Below are positions 53,205 to 61,583 of a DNA stretch of 64,000 nt, piece by piece. The position numbers and the translations under genes are program-made. This DNA comes from Methylobacterium gnaphalii (lineage in GTDB: Bacteria; Pseudomonadota; Alphaproteobacteria; Rhizobiales; Beijerinckiaceae): the NCBI RefSeq assembly GCF_007992215.1, contig NZ_BJZV01000013.1, forward strand, positions 101,296 through 165,295, given 5' to 3'. Under the pieces are notes generated by a model, which had not been told where the DNA came from, ran no database searches, and worked only from the letters and a program-made list of their open reading frames with translations. Positions within the stretch are counted from its first letter, which is position 1. Each line of letters begins with the position of its first letter.

Positions 53205-53969
53205 CTACCCCGCCCGCCGGATCAGGCAGGTGGCGACGGCGTAGGTGACGGTAGCACCCCGCGCATCGAAGGCTCGCAGCGCCCGTCTGAGCTGACCGGG
53301 CGAGCGGGCTGCCGTGAGGTCGGAGGGCGTCTGAGCGCCGATCGCCCGCAGCGCCCGCAGGAAGGCGGCGCCGTCCTCATGGGTCTCGCGCACGTCCTCC
53401 AGCCGGATCTCGGTACGGCAGGCCGCGAAGCGCATGGCCCGCAACGCGTCGATCGTTGGATAGGCGGGCGTCGCCGAGACCCGTCCCACCGCCTCCTGCG
53501 CTGCGTCCCACTCGCGAAAGGTGCCGGCGGCGAGGGTCGTGACGGCGAGCAGGCCGCCGGAGCGCAGCAGGGCGCAGAGCCCGGCCAGCGTACCCGGCAG
53601 ATCCACGAACCATTGCGCGGCGAGGCTCGACGCGATGAGATCGAAGCCGGGGGCCATGGCGGGACGCTCGGCATCCATGACGGCGAAGTGAAGATCGGCC
53701 GCCGCGCCGATTCGCGTCCGGCAGCGCGCGATCATTGCAGGCGCTATATCGGTGGCGAGCATCGGTCCGACCGGAATCCGGCTGCGCAGGGCCCGCGTCA
53801 GGAACCCAGTGCCGCAGCCGATTTCGAGGGTCCGGGGCGACGGTGCGAGCGGCGCGGCGGCAATTGTCGCGGCGAGCCCATCGGCGACGACGGCCTGGAT
53901 GCGGGCGTCGCCGTCATACTCGTCCGCGCGATCGAAGGCCCGCGCGACAGCCTGTTTCCACGCGGTCAT
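53205..53969 (-). CDS. bioC: Malonyl-ACP O-methyltransferase-like (BioC type) SAM methyltransferase
   Basis: A 254-residue class I methyltransferase. The N-terminal helix (WKQAVARAFDRADEYDGDARIQAVVADGLA) resembles BioC, and motif I LEIGCGTGFLTRAL and the DIAPAMI loop bind SAM. SSLAAQWFVDLP and VRETHEDGAAFLRALRAIGA follow the BioC pattern. BioC methylates malonyl-ACP to start pimelate synthesis for biotin. No other bio gene is nearby, so a different substrate cannot be excluded. A second copy of bases 53702-53860 lies at 54815-54973. Confidence 0.8.
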   Translation of the reverse strand: MTAWKQAVARAFDRADEYDGDARIQAVVADGLAATIAAAPLAPSPRTLEIGCGTGFLTRALRSRIPVGPMLATDIAPAMIARCRTRIGAAADLHFAVMDAERPAMAPGFDLIASSLAAQWFVDLPGTLAGLCALLRSGGLLAVTTLAAGTFREWDAAQEAVGRVSATPAYPTIDALRAMRFAACRTEIRLEDVRETHEDGAAFLRALRAIGAQTPSDLTAARSPGQLRRALRAFDARGATVTYAVATCLIRRAG

Positions 53970-54332
53970 TCTTGTTCGAGATGCGATCGTCCAGCGGCTC
54001 GCGCCCGCCCTACCCTGCCGGGATGGCCCGCTCAAGCTGACGCGGCGCGGGCCTGGACCGCAACCCTTGCCAGAACGGCATTGCCCCCGACGCCCGGTCG
54101 AGCCCTGGGCCGTGCTCATCGTGGACGAGGGCGGTCATGCCGCCCACAATGATCCGGAGCGGGCGCGGAGCGGCGAGACCATTATGCGCGAGCTCCGCAG
54201 CCGGTGCAGCCTTCCCGCGGGCGGTGCCCTACCGGCTCGGCACGAGGACAACCGACGTCATGGAAGAGGACAGCGTTCACGGCACCATGGCGCTGCCCGT
54301 CTCGGAGCCACGGACTGCTCTGGAGATGGCCG

Positions 54333-54704
54333 ATGCCTGAGAATCCCCTATCCGGCCGCCGCATCCTGGTGGTCGAGGACGATTACTTCCTCGCGGATGA
54401 TCTGCAGCGGAGGCTGCGGGCTTCCGGCGCGATCGTTCTGGGGCCGGTGCCCTCGGTGGAGGGGGCACTCGGCCTCGTCGATCGCGAGACCGTCGACGCT
54501 GCGTCGATCGATGTGAAGCTCGGCGTCGAGATGGCCTACCCGGTGGCCGATGCGTTGCGCGCCCGAGGCGTGCCGTTCCTGCTCACGACGGGGTACGACC
54601 AAGCCTCGCTCCCGGAGCGCTACGCCAAGGCGCCGCGATTGGAAAAGCCCGTCGCGGTCGAGGAGGTTCTGCGAGCGCTCGGGCGTTTGCTGAACGCCGC
54701 ATAG
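54333..54704 (+). CDS. Single-domain response regulator
   Basis: A 123-residue stand-alone receiver. The acidic pair is in ILVVEDDYF. The phospho-acceptor position lies in AASIDVKLG, with Asp followed by Val-Lys, and Lys is in LEKPVAVEEV. The ATG at 54333 has GGAG seven bases away. No output domain is present, so it may relay phosphate or compete for a kinase. A short frame (MEEDSVHGTMALP..., 54260-54340) overlaps its start and could couple translation, but is unproven. Confidence 0.85.
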   Translation: MPENPLSGRRILVVEDDYFLADDLQRRLRASGAIVLGPVPSVEGALGLVDRETVDAASIDVKLGVEMAYPVADALRARGVPFLLTTGYDQASLPERYAKAPRLEKPVAVEEVLRALGRLLNAA

Positions 54705-55365
54705 CCCCTGACCAGCCGAGCACGGAAGGGGGTCAAGCCGACGTCACCGGCAGAGGCCTGAACCGCTCCCCGGCTGCGCGGTCGCAAGGCGGACGCCCTG
54801 GAAACCAGCCTCCTCCGCGCCGATCCGCGTCCGGCAGCGCGCGATCATCGCCGGCGCGATATCGGTGGCGAGCATCGATCCGACCGGAATTCGGCTGCGC
54901 AGGGCTCGCGTCAGGAACCCGGTGCCGCAGCCGATTTCCAGGGTCCGGGGCGACGGTGCAAGCGGCGCGGCGGCCGCGTCCATCACAGTAGAAGGAGGCA
55001 GCCGCGAAGTGTGCTGATCGCCGTGCGGATCCATAATGCGGCTTGGTTGGACTTTGCCCGATCCGGAACACCACACATTTTGACCCTGTCTCTGACACTG
55101 CGACGCTCAAATAATCAGACGGCTATCTTTCACTGCTGAAGAAGCGCATCCTGCGTCATCACCGGCCGAGAACGACAGGCTCCCGTGGCTGAGGGCCAAG
55201 TCTCCCGCCTGCAGGGTTTGGGAGGTCACGTGGCTAGGATCGGTATCCATCGGACATCATTGAGTCACCTGAGCAGCACGGCCGTTTTGGCCACCTGTTT
55301 CTGCATGCCGCGGCTGCCAGGTGCGGCGCCACCAGTTCTACAATCACAGACCGGGAGTGACGATT
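54705..55365. other. Intergenic region holding a partial bioC duplicate
   Basis: No complete gene is supported here. The block at 54815-54973 is a second copy of part of bioC (see next entry). The sequence from about 54990 to 55130 is less GC-rich (TTGGACTTTGCCCGATC, CAAATAATCAGACGG). The rest has short frames without ribosome-binding sites. Confidence 0.5.
54815..54973 (-). pseudogene. Partial second copy of the bioC-like gene
   Basis: Bases 54815-54973 match 53702-53860 at 149 of 159 positions by direct count, same strand, 1113 bases apart. The copy covers only the SAM-binding region (APLAPSPRTLEIGCGTG, LATDIAPAMIARCRTRIG). The N-terminal helix and the C-terminal half are missing. Nearly all differences are silent: one Pro to Ser change is visible in the shared part. 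It is a fragment of a paralogous gene or of a tandem duplication that has since been interrupted by the receiver gene. Confidence 0.75.
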
Positions 55366-55497
55366 ATGGCCACGGAAAAGCAGCGCGGCAGTCGTGAGGC
55401 GAAGAAGCCGAAGAAGCCCGTCGTGAAGACGAATGCGTCTGCACCGTCGATGAAGAATCCCGTCAGCGACGCCTTGAAGGCACCCGGACGCAAGTAA
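55366..55497 (+). CDS. Small strongly basic protein
   Basis: A 43-residue protein starting MATEKQRGSREAKKPKKPVV and ending SDALKAPGRK, with GGGAG eight bases before the ATG at 55366. Short Lys/Ala/Pro-rich proteins opening with the same GSREAKKPKK core recur, in my recollection, across Methylobacterium and Bradyrhizobium genomes as uncharacterised proteins. The composition resembles nucleic-acid-binding tails. Function is unknown. Confidence 0.7.
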   Translation: MATEKQRGSREAKKPKKPVVKTNASAPSMKNPVSDALKAPGRK

Positions 55498-55651
55498 GCG
55501 CAAGAGCGCTCACCAACGCTGCCCGAGGGGCCGCTTCGACCGCATACGTTGCGCAGCGATGCGGTCTTCTCGTTCCAACCGACCGATCAGCTTCCATCGA
55601 AGGGGGTTGACTCGCCATCCTCGATGTCTCGGCAACTCTGGATTATCAGGA

Positions 55652-56473
55652 ATGCGAATTCTCGTCGGCTGCGAGATGACTTACGACTTTCAGTATCCCA
55701 CAACCCTCATCGCGATGCTGAATGTTCACTCATCACGGTTTTCCGACCTTGAGCGGCCAGACTACATTTTGACGATGCCCTCCGTACCGCTGGAGGGATA
55801 TCGTGACAGCTTTGGAAACTGGTGCACCCGCTTGGTTGCGCCGGCCGGTCTCCTGACGCTGAAGACCGATACGGTCGTGCGCGATCACAGCGAGAATGAA
55901 GCACCACCTGATACAGCCGCGACTGAAGCGTTCGCCTCGATGTTGCCGACGGACACGCTGCTCTTCCTAATTGGAAGCCGGTATTGCGAGACAGATCGAC
56001 TGTCGAACATCGCCTGGGAACTGTTCGGAAGCCTGTCGCCAGGGTGGTCGCGCGTCCAGGCCATTTGCGACTACGTGCATGACCGGATCACGTTCGGGTA
56101 CGAACACTCGCGGGCGACGCGTACAGCCGCAGAGGTCTTCGAGGAGCAACGAGGCGTGTGCCGCGACTATGCTCACCTCGCTATTACCTTTTGCCGATGT
56201 CTGAACATCCCGGCGCGCTATTGCACCGGCTATGTCAGCGACATTGGCTTGCCCCTACCGCATTCACCCGGCGACTTCGCGGCTTGGATGGAGGTTTTCT
56301 TGGGCGGACGCTGGCACACGTTCGACCCGCGGAATAACAGCCCGCGCATCGGTCGCATCTTGATTGCATATGGTCGCGACGCTGCCGACGTGCCGCTGAC
56401 GCTTACCTTTGGGCCGAATTCGCTCGTCAATTTTGTGGTTACGACTGAAGAGGCACCCGCCATCGCGAATTGA
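55652..56473 (+). CDS. Transglutaminase-like family protein (second type)
   Basis: A 273-residue protein. CEMTYDFQYPTTLIAMLNVH is the N-terminal beta domain of the subfamily. The catalytic-core Cys is in RGVCRDYAHLAI and the Asp in WHTFDPRNN. Where most relatives have His-Ala-Trp (as in the gene at 40.2 kb) this one has Ala-Ala-Trp (DFAAWMEV), so the usual catalytic His is not at that place. PRIGRILIAYGRDAADV closes the domain. It is not linked to the Anbu cluster. ATG at 55652 with AGGA nearby. Confidence 0.85.
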   Translation: MRILVGCEMTYDFQYPTTLIAMLNVHSSRFSDLERPDYILTMPSVPLEGYRDSFGNWCTRLVAPAGLLTLKTDTVVRDHSENEAPPDTAATEAFASMLPTDTLLFLIGSRYCETDRLSNIAWELFGSLSPGWSRVQAICDYVHDRITFGYEHSRATRTAAEVFEEQRGVCRDYAHLAITFCRCLNIPARYCTGYVSDIGLPLPHSPGDFAAWMEVFLGGRWHTFDPRNNSPRIGRILIAYGRDAADVPLTLTFGPNSLVNFVVTTEEAPAIAN

Positions 56474-56527
56474 GGTCGGCCTCGCGGCTTTTCTATTCCC
56501 CGCCTTACAAAACAGACACTTATCAAT

Positions 56528-56890
56528 CTAAATTTTCATTATTGCTATACTTGCAGATTGTTCGGCGCCTGTACCCTGCCGCAAGGATACGCAGATGGAC
56601 GATGACAGAACACTGATCGCGTTCGTTCTTATTCCCTCGTAGTCGAGAGTTTTATCGAAATCTTTCGTTTGCCGAGCATAATACGAATTAGGATAATGTT
56701 CATTGACGTAACTCTGCGTGAGTCGCATTGCTAGCCGATATTTTTCGTCGAAATCGCGATCCCCATAAGTATCTTTGTCGGTGAAGGTACCGTTTTCGAT
56801 CGCAGCTGCTTGCTTTTCGCTCGAGACTTTACGTCGAGCGGCTTCTTGTCGCCGCCGACTCTGCGCTTTGAACCAGGAGATAATTTTCAT
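56528..56890 (-). CDS. Orphan hypothetical protein, AT-rich
   Basis: A 120-residue protein. The ATG at 56890 has GAGGAT eight bases upstream, a strong site. The first 27 residues are basic (MKIISWFKAQSRRRQEAARRK), then comes a hydrophilic Tyr/Asp-rich part (FTDKDTYGDRDFDEKYRLAMRL, EHYPNSYYARQTKDFDKTLDYEG). No family is recognised. Its base composition is far more AT-rich than that of neighbours, suggesting recent acquisition. Confidence 0.55.
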   Translation of the reverse strand: MKIISWFKAQSRRRQEAARRKVSSEKQAAAIENGTFTDKDTYGDRDFDEKYRLAMRLTQSYVNEHYPNSYYARQTKDFDKTLDYEGIRTNAISVLSSSICVSLRQGTGAEQSASIAIMKI

Positions 56891-57699
56891 TGCCGATCCT
56901 CAAATTTTCAATGGCTGCGGGATCGTCACTCGCCTGGTCATTTTCGACACAAGGACCATCCGCCGCATTACAGACTAAATCGGATTAACTTGAATACGAA
57001 TATTTGGAACGTCGAAGAAGATCACATTCCTCAAGTCGGCGATGGTCACTTTGGATATAGGAGAAACTCTATTGTTGCGCTTGGCCTTGTTCTGAGGCCA
57101 TGACGTCAAGAGCCTAACCCGCTGGCGCCGAGAGCGGCGCCTCAACCAACCGCCTATTGTAGGTAACCTGGGCATCACAACACCTGCGAGCGCGGACCGA
57201 TTGACTACGAGTTATTATCGATAATTATGAACACTTCCGTGATGACACAGTATTGAAACGGAATGGGAACGCAGATAGCTACATGCAGCTATCTGCATGA
57301 AATGGCTAAGCCCCTGTCGTTTGGCCTAGCACCTGCAGGGCGCGATCTTTGATTGCTTCGCGGCCTGCCCATTCGGGCTCGATCTCATCGTTACGAGCGA
57401 GAGTTCGATTCCGAGTATCAAAGCAGTGCCGAGACAAGGCGCGTCCTCCGAGGAAGGCGGGAGCGCACGTCTCTCTCAGTCGCAGGCGCCCTAAGATTGT
57501 TGGCCGGCGATTCGTCGACGTTAGATCATTGTACAAAAGATAACAATGAGACGGCTGGCGTGCTCAGCGAGCCTGGCGGACTTGGGAGCTCTGCGACTTG
57601 GCCCATACAGAAATGGCTCATCCGCCCCAAAAACGATGCCACTCAACGCGGACCTTCCGGGTGGGCGCCCAGCATCAGACGTCGATCCTTCGCCGAGCC
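56891..57699. other. AT-richer intergenic region with a palindrome at 57271-57296
   Basis: About 800 bases between the orphan gene and xoxF with no complete known gene. GCAGATAGCT-acatgc-AGCTATCTGC (57271-57296) is a perfect 10-bp inverted repeat. A possible gene remnant lies at 57306-57437 (next entry). Other open frames here lack ribosome-binding sites or familiar motifs. Confidence 0.5.
57306..57437 (-). CDS. Possible truncated DUF6894-like small protein
   Basis: A TTG at 57437, seven bases after a perfect GGAGG, opens a 43-residue frame: RHCFDTRNRTLARNDEIEPEW, then AGREAIKDRALQVLGQTTGA. The phrase Phe-Asp-Thr-Arg, an acidic turn, and a Glu-Ala-rich helix resemble the first half of DUF6894 proteins, which normally run to 75-90 residues. 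It may be a shortened, still translated member or a remnant. The match is by eye and weak. Confidence 0.35.
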   Translation of the reverse strand: MSRHCFDTRNRTLARNDEIEPEWAGREAIKDRALQVLGQTTGA

Positions 57700-59505
57700 T
57701 TACGGCAGCGCGAACACGGTGAGCTGGCCGCCGGCGGCGGTGTACTGCGACAGCGCCGCGTAGCCGCCAACCGCTCCGGAGCCGTCGGCGGGATCGGTCA
57801 AGCCGGCGGCGAGGCCGATGCCCGCCCAGCCGCCGACACCGGAGAGCACGGCGACGTACTGCCGGCCGTCGTGCATGAAGGTCATCGGATTGCCGACGAT
57901 GCCGGAGGGTGTCTTGAAGCGGTAGAGCTCGTGCCCGTCGCGGGCATCGACCGCCTTCAGCCAGCCCTCCAACGTCCCGTAGAACACCACGCCGCCCGCC
58001 GTCGCCAGGGTGCCGGACCACACCGAGAACCGCTCCGGGAGCGACCAGGCGATCCGCCCCTTCACGCCGTCCCAGGCGATGACGTTTCCGGTCCGGTCCG
58101 TGCCGGGCGGCGGGTAGAGCCCGAGCGTCGCGCCGACATAGGGCTGGCCCGGCACGTAGGTGACGTGGAAGGGCTCGTAATCCATGCAGAAGTGGTTGGT
58201 GGGCACGTAGAACAGGTGCGTCTGCGGCGAGTAGGCTGCCGGCTGCTGGTTCTTCGCTCCCAGCGCCGAGGGGCAGATGCCGTGCATCACCTCGTCCTCG
58301 CCGGTGGTCTCCGGGGCGTGCCGCGGATCCACCAGGGGGCGCCCGTAGGTCGGCGAGGCCCGGTCGCGGTCGATCGCCGTGGCCCAGTTCACCGTCGGAT
58401 CGAATTTCTCGGCAGTGACGAGTTCGCCCGTGGCGCGGTCGAGGCTGTAGCCGAAACCGTTGCGGTCGAAATGCGTGAGGAGATGGCGCGGCCGGCCATC
58501 GACCTCCTGGTCCGTCAGGATCATCTCGTTGACGCCGTCATAGTCCCACTGGTCGTGCGGGGTCATCTGGTAGAGCCAGGCCGCACGGCCGGTCTCGGGG
58601 TGCCGGGCGACGATCGACATGGCCCATTTGTTGTCGCCCGAGCGCTGGGCCGGGTTCCAGGTCGAGGGATTGCCGGTGCCGTAATAGAGCAGGTCCAGGG
58701 CGGGGTCGTAGGAGAACCAGCCCCAGGCGCAGCCGCCGCCCATGCGCCACTGGTCGCCGTCCCAGGTCTTCAGCGACGAGTCCTTCCCGATGGGTTTGCC
58801 GAGTTCGGTCGTCTTGTCCGGGTCGACCAGCATGTCTTCGTCCGGCCCCGTCGCGTAGGCCCGCCAGATCCGCTTGCCGTCCTTGAGGCCGTAGGCGGTG
58901 ACGTGGCAGCGGGCGCCATACTCGCCGCCCGAAATGCCGACGATCACCAGATCCTTCACCGGCAGCACCGTGGCCGTGTTGGTCTCGCCCTTCGCCGGAT
59001 CGCCGTTCTTCACCGACCAGTTCACCCGGCCGGTCTCGGCATCGAGCGAGACCAGGGTGGTGTCGTTCTGGTGCAGCAGGATCGCGCCGTCCGCATAGGC
59101 GAGCCCGCGGTTGACGGTGTCGCAGCACATGACAGGCACCACGTCGGCCGCCTGTTTCGGGGCGTATGACCAGAGGATGCGGCCCTCGTGGTCGAGGTCA
59201 AGCGCGTAGACCGTGTTCGGGAACGGCGTGTGCACGTACATCCGATGGCCGACGACGAGCGGCGCGCCCTCGTGGCCGCGCAGCACCCCGGTGGAGAAGG
59301 TCCAGGCTACCTTGAGCCGGGAGACGTTCTCGGCGGTAACCTGATCGAGCCGCGAGTAGCGGGTATTCGCGTAATCGACCGTCTGGATCACCTGCTGACC
59401 GGGATCGGCGAGCCGGGTTTCGAGATCGGATCTTTCCGCCTGGCCGACGGCCGATGCGGGGCCGGCGAGACTCCACAGGAGCACCGACAGCAGCAGACGT
59501 TTCAT
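57700..59505 (-). CDS. xoxF: XoxF-type lanthanide-dependent PQQ methanol dehydrogenase
   Basis: A 601-residue periplasmic quinoprotein with a signal peptide (ends ASA). The eight-blade propeller shows the adjacent Cys127-Cys128 disulfide ([10 protein letters not shown]), metal ligand Glu195 (GGEYG), Asn279 (GNPSTW) and catalytic Asp321. The residue two further on is Asp323 (QWDYDGVN). This second Asp coordinates La3+ to Nd3+ and separates XoxF from calcium-dependent MxaF, which has Ala there. The end ([27 protein letters not shown]) follows XoxF closely. xoxG and xoxJ are not adjacent, so this could be the stand-alone XoxF paralogue known in M. extorquens. Confidence 0.9.
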   Translation of the reverse strand: MKRLLLSVLLWSLAGPASAVGQAERSDLETRLADPGQQVIQTVDYANTRYSRLDQVTAENVSRLKVAWTFSTGVLRGHEGAPLVVGHRMYVHTPFPNTVYALDLDHEGRILWSYAPKQAADVVPVMCCDTVNRGLAYADGAILLHQNDTTLVSLDAETGRVNWSVKNGDPAKGETNTATVLPVKDLVIVGISGGEYGARCHVTAYGLKDGKRIWRAYATGPDEDMLVDPDKTTELGKPIGKDSSLKTWDGDQWRMGGGCAWGWFSYDPALDLLYYGTGNPSTWNPAQRSGDNKWAMSIVARHPETGRAAWLYQMTPHDQWDYDGVNEMILTDQEVDGRPRHLLTHFDRNGFGYSLDRATGELVTAEKFDPTVNWATAIDRDRASPTYGRPLVDPRHAPETTGEDEVMHGICPSALGAKNQQPAAYSPQTHLFYVPTNHFCMDYEPFHVTYVPGQPYVGATLGLYPPPGTDRTGNVIAWDGVKGRIAWSLPERFSVWSGTLATAGGVVFYGTLEGWLKAVDARDGHELYRFKTPSGIVGNPMTFMHDGRQYVAVLSGVGGWAGIGLAAGLTDPADGSGAVGGYAALSQYTAAGGQLTVFALP

Positions 59506-59533
59506 CGCAAAACTCGCCTTGTCCGAGGCCTCG

Positions 59534-60523
59534 TCAGCCGTCGTTCAACGGGTGCAGGTCGCGCACCATGCTCTTGAGGCGGTCGTCGAGCACGTGGGTA
59601 TAGATCTGCGTGGTCGAGATGTCGGCGTGTCCCAGCAGCTCCTGCACGATCCTGAGGTCCGCGCCGTTTCGCAGCAGGTGGCTGGCGAAAGCATGGCGCA
59701 GCACGTGCGGCGAAATCCGGTCGGCCCGGATGCCGGCCGCTGCGCCCGCGACCTTCAAATCCCGCGCGAAAGCCTGGCGGGTCAGGTGTCCGCTCTCGCT
59801 GTCGGCCGGAAACAGCCACGGACCATCACCCGGAACATGACGCAGGTGCTCACGCATGGCCTCCCGGGAAACGTCCGTCAGCGGCACCAGACGCTCGCGC
59901 CCACCCTTGCCCTTCACCACGAGATAGCGCTCGCGCGTCGAGGCCGCCGAGCGCGGCAGGGCGATCAGCTCGGAGACGCGCAGGCCCGTCGCGTAGAGAA
60001 GCTCCAGAAGACACAGCATTTTCCGGGCTCGGGCCGTCTCCGCCGCACTCTCGGCGGCGGCCACCCGCTCGCGCGCCGCGGCCAGCAGCCCGTCGACCTC
60101 CGCGATCGAGAGCACCTTCGGCAGGGCCTGCGCCCGGCGGGGCCCGGCAACCGGAGCGCTCGGGTCGGATTCCGAAAAACCCTCTGCGTAGAGGAACTTA
60201 TGGAAGCCGCGGATACAGGAGAGCCGGCGCGCCGCCGAGGACGCCTTCAGCCCGCGCGGCTCCAGATCGGCGATGTAGGCCCGCACGCTCGCCGCATCCG
60301 CCTCGACCGGATCGATGCCCTCCGCGGCAAGGTAGGCAAGGTAGTCGTCGAGATCGCGCCGATAGGCCGCCAGCGTGTTCGCAGCAGCCCCACGCTCCGC
60401 TGCCAGCATGTCGAGAAAGAGCTGCGCCACGTCGGCGGGAGGCCGTTCTGTCTCAGCGGCTGAAGCGGGCGCTGCCACCGGGCGGCGTCCTCGGCGTTGG
60501 GCGCCTGGACGGCCTTCGCTCAC
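59534..60523 (-). CDS. xerD: Site-specific tyrosine recombinase XerD
   Basis: A 329-residue recombinase that resolves chromosome dimers at dif. The SAM-like N-terminal domain ([31 protein letters not shown]) and the catalytic Arg ([10 protein letters not shown]), Lys ([13 protein letters not shown]), His-x-x-Arg ([12 protein letters not shown]), His ([16 protein letters not shown]) and Tyr are all present. GTG at 60523 overlaps the stop of the preceding small gene as GTGA, which settles the start. The adjacent divergent aroK-aroB is the usual Rhizobiales arrangement. Confidence 0.94.
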   Translation of the reverse strand: MSEGRPGAQRRGRRPVAAPASAAETERPPADVAQLFLDMLAAERGAAANTLAAYRRDLDDYLAYLAAEGIDPVEADAASVRAYIADLEPRGLKASSAARRLSCIRGFHKFLYAEGFSESDPSAPVAGPRRAQALPKVLSIAEVDGLLAAARERVAAAESAAETARARKMLCLLELLYATGLRVSELIALPRSAASTRERYLVVKGKGGRERLVPLTDVSREAMREHLRHVPGDGPWLFPADSESGHLTRQAFARDLKVAGAAAGIRADRISPHVLRHAFASHLLRNGADLRIVQELLGHADISTTQIYTHVLDDRLKSMVRDLHPLNDG

Positions 60524-60672
60524 TTGTTGCCCGGTTGGAGCTTCCCTGCCGGGATCGTCACGCTCATCTCGCGCTGGGTCGGCTGCACGAAGGTGGCCAA
60601 CGCGAAAAGTCCGGCGAAGACGGCGCCCCCGAGGATGGCCAGGATCGCCAGGAAACGGAACAGGGACGGCAC
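60520..60672 (-). CDS. 50-residue single-span membrane protein upstream of xerD
   Basis: A GTG-started frame at 60672 with GAGAGG upstream: MPSLFRFLAILAILGGAVFAG, continuing as one membrane helix, then TFVQPTQREMSVTIPAGKL and stop. The pattern of one helix followed by Val-x-Pro-x-Gln-Arg-Glu-Met is, as I recall, conserved in small proteins between xerD and aroK in Rhizobiales, often misnamed histidine kinase. Its TGA overlaps the xerD GTG by four bases, so the two are translationally coupled. Function is unknown. Confidence 0.75.
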   Translation of the reverse strand: MPSLFRFLAILAILGGAVFAGLFALATFVQPTQREMSVTIPAGKLQPGNK

Positions 60673-60956
60673 GGCGCGCGAACCTCTCGGACAAACTCTG
60701 CCAAGAGCAGGCTACGAAAAGTGTGATCGGCTTTTCGTGTGAAGCCTACTCTAACCCTCTGAATTGATCACGTTTTCTACGTTTTGATCGACTCGATTTA
60801 AACGCAGCGCGATCTCGCGCGCGGCAAAGCCGGTTGCGCGTGTCGGACCGGAGGATCTGGTCCCATGCGTGGCGTGCGAAGGCAAGGTCCACGAAGCCAC
60901 AGGAACAGCCTGGCGAAATGCTTCGCCCGCTCCCGAAAATTGGCTATGACCGCGCG

Positions 60957-61568
60957 ATGACCGACCCCGACGCCACGGGCTCAGAGCCGGACGACCCGAT
61001 CGAGGCGCGCATTCGCCGCGCCCTCGGCGCGCGCTCCATCGTGCTCGTCGGCCTGATGGGCGCTGGCAAAAGCACGGTTGGCCGCCGCCTGGGCACCCGT
61101 CTCGGCCTCATGTTCAAGGACGCCGATGCCGAGATCGAGGCGGCTGCGAACCTCACCATCACCGACCTGTTCGCGATTTACGGCGAAGAGAGCTTTCGCG
61201 AGGGCGAGGAGCGCGTCATCGCCCGTTTGTTGCGCCAAGGCCCAATGGTGCTGGCCACCGGCGGCGGCGCCTTCATGCGCGACGCCACGCGCGAGCGCAT
61301 CGCTGACAGCGCTGTCTCCGTATGGCTGCGCGCCGAGCTCGACGTGTTGATGCGGCGCGTGAAGAAGCGCAGCACCCGCCCCCTGCTGCAGACCGCCGAC
61401 CCGGAGGCGACGATGCGCGACCTGATGGCGGTGCGCCATCCGGTCTATGGACGGGCCGATGTCATGGTGCTGTCCCGCGACGTTTCCCATGACCGCGTGG
61501 TGCAGGACGTGCTGGAAGCCCTCGACGTCTGGCTGAGCCCGCCTGCCCAGGGCGTCGCCGCGCAGTAG
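60957..61568 (+). CDS. aroK: Shikimate kinase
   Basis: A 203-residue kinase that phosphorylates shikimate on the way to chorismate. P-loop GLMGAGKST, shikimate site DADAEIE and GEESFREGE, TGGGAFM and the lid Arg in RRVKKRSTRPLL are present. The ATG at 60957 is chosen. The one at 60918 would add 13 residues. aroB starts 15 bases after the stop, so the pair is an operon, the classical arrangement. Confidence 0.95.
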   Translation: MTDPDATGSEPDDPIEARIRRALGARSIVLVGLMGAGKSTVGRRLGTRLGLMFKDADAEIEAAANLTITDLFAIYGEESFREGEERVIARLLRQGPMVLATGGGAFMRDATRERIADSAVSVWLRAELDVLMRRVKKRSTRPLLQTADPEATMRDLMAVRHPVYGRADVMVLSRDVSHDRVVQDVLEALDVWLSPPAQGVAAQ

Positions 61569-61583
61569 AGCCCGAGCGAGAGA

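Noticed and set aside
57598..59169. 523-codon plus-strand frame opposite xoxF
   Set aside because: xoxF is clearly the coding strand. The antisense product has shadow composition.
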